This document shows, piece by piece, positions 5,211 to 7,154 of a stretch of DNA of 7,154 nt. A program made the translations under genes and the position numbers. A model generated the notes under the pieces. That model worked only from the letters and a program-made list of their open reading frames with translations. It searched no databases and had not been told where the DNA came from. The stretch comes from Halovivax sp. (GTDB lineage: Archaea; Halobacteriota; Halobacteria; Halobacteriales; Natrialbaceae): assembly GCA_007135505.1 (NCBI GenBank), contig SLIS01000077.1:1-7154 (forward strand), given 5' to 3'. How positions within the stretch are numbered: the stretch's first letter is position 1; the number at the start of each line of letters is the position of its first letter.

Positions 5211-5844
5211 ACGATCAGTTTCACGCACAAAACAGGACAAGCGGTGGTACACCGTGCTCGCGCCGGAGCAGTTCGACCGGCAGGAGCTCGGCGAGACCCC
5301 CGCTGACGAGACAGAACAGGTACTCGACCGAACGATCGAGACGACGCTCGGCGAGTTGACGAACAACGCGAGCGAGAACAACACGAAGCTCACCTTCCGC
5401 ATCACGGACGTCGGCAGCGACGCCGCCTACACGGAGTTCGAGAAGCACTCGCTCACCCGCGACTACCTTCGCTCGCTGGTCCGACGCGGTGCCTCGAAGA
5501 TCGAGGCCTACGTCACGGTCCTGACGACCGACGACTACCGCGTCCAGATCCAGCCCGTGGCCTTCACGACCAAGAAGGCCGACGCGAGCCAGGAGCAGGC
5601 CATCCGCGAGACGATGGTCGAGATGGTCGAATCGGCTGCGGCCGACCGCGACTTCGAGGAACTCGTCGACAGTATCGTCCGTGGCCGCCTTTCCTCGGCC
5701 ATCTACGGCGAGGCCAAGACGATCTACCCGCTCCGCCGGGTCGAGATCCAGAAGGCCACTCTCGAAGCCCACCCCGAAGAGGTCGCCGAAGAGGAAGCGA
5801 CGGCGGTCGACGTCGACGAGTCGGACGTCGCCACCGACGACTGA
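5203..5844 (+). CDS. rps3ae: 30S ribosomal protein S3Ae (eS1)
   Basis: A 213-residue protein of the archaeal/eukaryotic S3Ae family. The start MSERSVSRTKQDKRWYTVLAP at 5203 lies inside the end of pcc1 (8-bp overlap, different frame) and has no clear Shine-Dalgarno sequence, so translation is probably coupled to pcc1. Family blocks are all present: KRWYTVLAPEQFDRQELGET (13-32), TLGELTNNASENNTKLTFRI (48-67), HSLTRDYLRSLVRRGASKIEA (82-102), the DDYRVQIQPVAFTTKKADASQ block (110-130) and AIYGEAKTIYPLRRVEIQKA (166-185). The tail is acidic, as usual in halophiles. It is a structural protein of the small-subunit platform near the mRNA exit. It is the last gene of the operon; convergent DNA follows. 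Confidence 0.98.
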   Translation: MSERSVSRTKQDKRWYTVLAPEQFDRQELGETPADETEQVLDRTIETTLGELTNNASENNTKLTFRITDVGSDAAYTEFEKHSLTRDYLRSLVRRGASKIEAYVTVLTTDDYRVQIQPVAFTTKKADASQEQAIRETMVEMVESAAADRDFEELVDSIVRGRLSSAIYGEAKTIYPLRRVEIQKATLEAHPEEVAEEEATAVDVDESDVATDD

Positions 5845-5858
5845 ACGCCCGCTGTTCG

Positions 5859-5874
5859 ACGCCGTTTCGTTTCG
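5859..5874 (+). terminator. Possible T-rich stop signal after S3Ae
   Basis: Fifteen bases after the S3Ae stop lies a T-rich stretch with two TTTCG units (5865-5874). Archaeal RNA polymerase often terminates at T-rich tracts. No strong hairpin accompanies it. It sits before a convergent gene, where a stop is expected. Confidence 0.3.
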
Positions 5875-5963
5875 AGATCATCGAATCGAGAGCTTCGCGG
5901 CTGCGACGTGGGGACACAACACAACGCTCGAGGCGAACATTCCGATACGCGGGGCGAAGCGAC

Positions 5964-6413
5964 TCATTCCGAGACGTGGACGACCCCGACCATTCGGGTC
6001 TCGCCGTCGCCGTCTCGCTCGTGAGGGATACAGTAGTACGGATAGGTTCCCGGCACCTCGAAGGTGTGGGCGTACGTCTCGCGGGTGTCGAACCCGCCCT
6101 CGCCGTCCTCGTGCCAGGCCGCCCGGGCCTCGGCCTCGCTCTCGTACCCGCCTGAGGCGAAGTACGCCGCCTCCTCGAAGATCGAACCCTCGTAGGCGGT
6201 CACGGTGTGGACGGCCTCGCTGGTGTTCTTCCAGACGACGCGCTCGCCGACCGTCGCCTCGTACTCCTCGGGGTCGAACGCGTTGCGACTCATGCCGATG
6301 TCGTACTCGGCACCACCGAAGAGGGCGTCCGCGGTGTCGCCGAGCGTTGTACACCCTGCGAGGGTGAGCAGGCCGCCCGTTCCAGCACCCGAGAGGTACG
6401 CACGCCGTCGCAT
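5964..6413 (-). CDS. Halocyanin-like copper lipoprotein (plastocyanin/azurin family)
   Basis: A 149-residue protein. The N-terminus MRRRAYLSGAGTGG is a twin-arginine signal and ends in a lipobox, LAGC, with Cys21 as the lipid-modified residue, so the mature protein is anchored outside the membrane. The cupredoxin fold follows: MSRNAFDPEEYEATVGERVVW, then NTSEAVHTVTAYEG with first copper ligand His69. FEVPGTYPYYC comes next with Cys128, followed by His131 and Met141 as the other type-1 ligands. Such proteins carry single electrons between respiratory membrane complexes. The spacing is odd: nine residues (ERDGDGETR) separate His131 from the presumed Met141, where plastocyanin-type proteins usually have about four. 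A Trp-containing segment (about 84-103) with EARAAWHEDGEGG is typical of a haloarchaeal subgroup. The start is supported by a TATA-like element 26 bp upstream. It stands alone, divergent from pssA. Confidence 0.9.
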   Translation of the reverse strand: MRRRAYLSGAGTGGLLTLAGCTTLGDTADALFGGAEYDIGMSRNAFDPEEYEATVGERVVWKNTSEAVHTVTAYEGSIFEEAAYFASGGYESEAEARAAWHEDGEGGFDTRETYAHTFEVPGTYPYYCIPHERDGDGETRMVGVVHVSE

Positions 6414-6436
6414 ACACTAATCTTTGGACGGCGGTG

Positions 6437-6444
6437 GTTTAACC
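6437..6444 (-). promoter_or_regulatory. TATA box of the halocyanin-like gene
   Basis: The minus strand reads GGTTAAAC around this site. Its centre is about 27 bp from the ATG at 6413, so the transcript would begin at or next to the start codon, a leaderless mRNA as is usual in haloarchaea. Confidence 0.55.
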
Positions 6445-6502
6445 GGCCCGGTTTCCCGGTCGACTGGTCGGGTATCGAGACGGAACGAAGCGTGACGGCT
6501 GT

Positions 6503-6574
6503 CGAAACCGGTCCGACGACCGAGACCGGTCCGCCGGTAACACCCAGTCCGACCAGCGAGACCGGTTGGCGGAT
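6503..6574. repeat. Degenerate 18-bp periodic repeat between divergent promoters
   Basis: Four consecutive 18-bp registers begin at 6503, 6521, 6539 and 6557. Units 1, 2 and 4 share cga(a/g)accggt, and units 1, 2 and 3 share gtccg at the same offset (positions 10-14). Unit 3 is the most diverged. The palindrome ACCGGT recurs at exact multiples of 18 bp. It lies between the halocyanin-like gene and pssA. It may be a cluster of regulator sites or a slippage relic; either is inference. Confidence 0.45.
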
Positions 6575-6620
6575 CGACAGCCCGCTTCGCGCGGCCGGAC
6601 GGAAACACGTAAGGTCGCCG

Positions 6621-6635
6621 CCCCGCCAATCGGGG
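6621..6635 (+). promoter_or_regulatory. Hairpin directly before the pssA start codon
   Basis: CCCCG (6621-6625), loop CCAAT, and CGGGG (6631-6635) form a perfect stem ending 3 nt before the ATG. The GGGGAG that resembles a Shine-Dalgarno sequence is inside this element and too close to the ATG to work normally. With the weak TATA-like gaaacacgtaagg at 6602-6614 the gene may be leaderless, in which case this is only DNA symmetry. Confidence 0.3.
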
Positions 6636-6638
6636 AGT

Positions 6639-7154
6639 ATGCTTCCCCGGTTCGTCGGTCGCCTCGGCGTGGCCGACGTCGTGACCGTCGCGAACGCCGT
6701 CGTCGGCTTTCTCGCCGTCGTTCTCGCGTTCGTCGACGTCCGACTGGCAGCGCGAGTCGTCCTGCTGGCCGCCGTCCTCGACGGACTGGACGGCGTCCTG
6801 GCTCGCCAGTTCGGTGGCACGCCGGTCGGTCCGCACCTCGACTCGCTGGCCGACGTCGCCTCGTTCGCGGTCGCGCCCGCGGTCCTGGCGTTCGTCGTCG
6901 TCACCGACGGGTTCGGCGTCGACCCGACGACCTGGAGCCTCGAGCTGGCCGCGATCGGCCTCGTCAGCGGACTCTTCGTGGCCATGGCCGTCACGCGCCT
7001 CGGGCTCTACACCGTCTACGATACCGCCGACGACTTCACCGAGGGCGTCCAGACGACGCTCGCCGCGACGATCCTCGGGGCCGCCGTACTCGCCGGCGTC
7101 ACCGACCCCTGGCTCGTCCTCGGGGGGACCGTCGCCTTCTGTTACCTGATGGTC
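6639..7154 (+). CDS. pssA: CDP-alcohol phosphatidyltransferase, probable phosphatidyl/archaetidylserine synthase (3' end cut off)
   Basis: The frame from the ATG at 6639 stays open through 172 codons to the window edge. The CDP-alcohol phosphotransferase signature is complete: Asp48, Asp51-Gly52, Ala55-Arg56, Gly64, Asp68 and Asp72 (D-x2-DG-x2-AR-x7-G-x3-D-x3-D). The LDSLADVASFAVAPA segment (67-81) is characteristic of the serine-transferring branch. At least four hydrophobic stretches (about 11-32, 37-47, 75-90 and 102-118) fit an integral membrane enzyme; a further one follows near the edge. It would transfer the CDP-activated diether lipid onto L-serine, giving archaetidylserine for membrane polar lipids. 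The related PgsA/inositol-phosphate branches share the core motif, so the exact alcohol is inferred. Haloarchaeal relatives run about 220-230 residues, so perhaps 50 are missing here. The spacing R-x7-G is one residue shorter than the textbook x8. Confidence 0.88.
   Translation, partial: MLPRFVGRLGVADVVTVANAVVGFLAVVLAFVDVRLAARVVLLAAVLDGLDGVLARQFGGTPVGPHLDSLADVASFAVAPAVLAFVVVTDGFGVDPTTWSLELAAIGLVSGLFVAMAVTRLGLYTVYDTADDFTEGVQTTLAATILGAAVLAGVTDPWLVLGGTVAFCYLMV

Noticed and set aside
1..7154. CRISPR array, insertion sequence, toxin-antitoxin pair or defence genes
   Set aside because: Reading both strands I found no regularly spaced repeat with unique spacers of CRISPR size, no transposase or integrase motif, and no small two-gene cassette.

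Overview
The window looks like chromosomal DNA of a halophilic archaeon (Halobacteria). Base composition is GC-rich, the predicted proteins are strongly acidic, signal peptides are of the twin-arginine type, the tRNA gene does not encode CCA, and several genes appear leaderless with a TATA-like element about 26-30 bp from the start codon. Frequent CTCGAG and the style of the proteins would suit Natrialbales, but that placement is only a guess.

Left part (1-2660), accessory in character. It opens with what may be the last 28 codons of an unrecognised gene. Next come a secreted two-repeat beta-type protein (340-1050), a convergent AT-richer gap, the wreck of a GNAT acetyltransferase (minus strand, 5'-truncated and frameshifted), and an intact classical SDR oxidoreductase (minus strand). 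The SDR promoter carries an inverted repeat that may be an operator. About 340 bp with no convincing gene follow; they hold one clear hairpin.

Boundary (2661-2866). There is an intact tRNA-Ala(GGC) on the minus strand. A second copy of its last 24 bp lies 134 bp downstream of it. This is the arrangement left by integration of a mobile element into a tRNA 3' end, and it separates the accessory part from a conserved core.

Core part (3205-5844). Four plus-strand genes are packed with 0-bp spacing, a 4-bp overlap and an 8-bp overlap: ribosomal protein S15, a RecJ/DHH-superfamily protein that has lost the DHH catalytic residues, the KEOPS subunit Pcc1, and ribosomal protein S3Ae. They form one translation-linked operon (ribosome assembly plus tRNA t6A modification) with a replication/repair-type protein in the middle.

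Right part (5845-7154). A minus-strand Tat-exported copper lipoprotein (halocyanin-like) has an unusually long copper-ligand loop. It is divergent from a CDP-alcohol phosphatidyltransferase (phosphatidyl/archaetidyl-serine synthase, PssA) that runs off the right end. The divergent gap contains a degenerate 18-bp periodic repeat. I found no CRISPR array, intact IS element or toxin-antitoxin pair. Nothing here is clearly a new system; the best leads are the catalytically dead DHH protein in the ribosomal/KEOPS operon and the duplicated tRNA 3' end.
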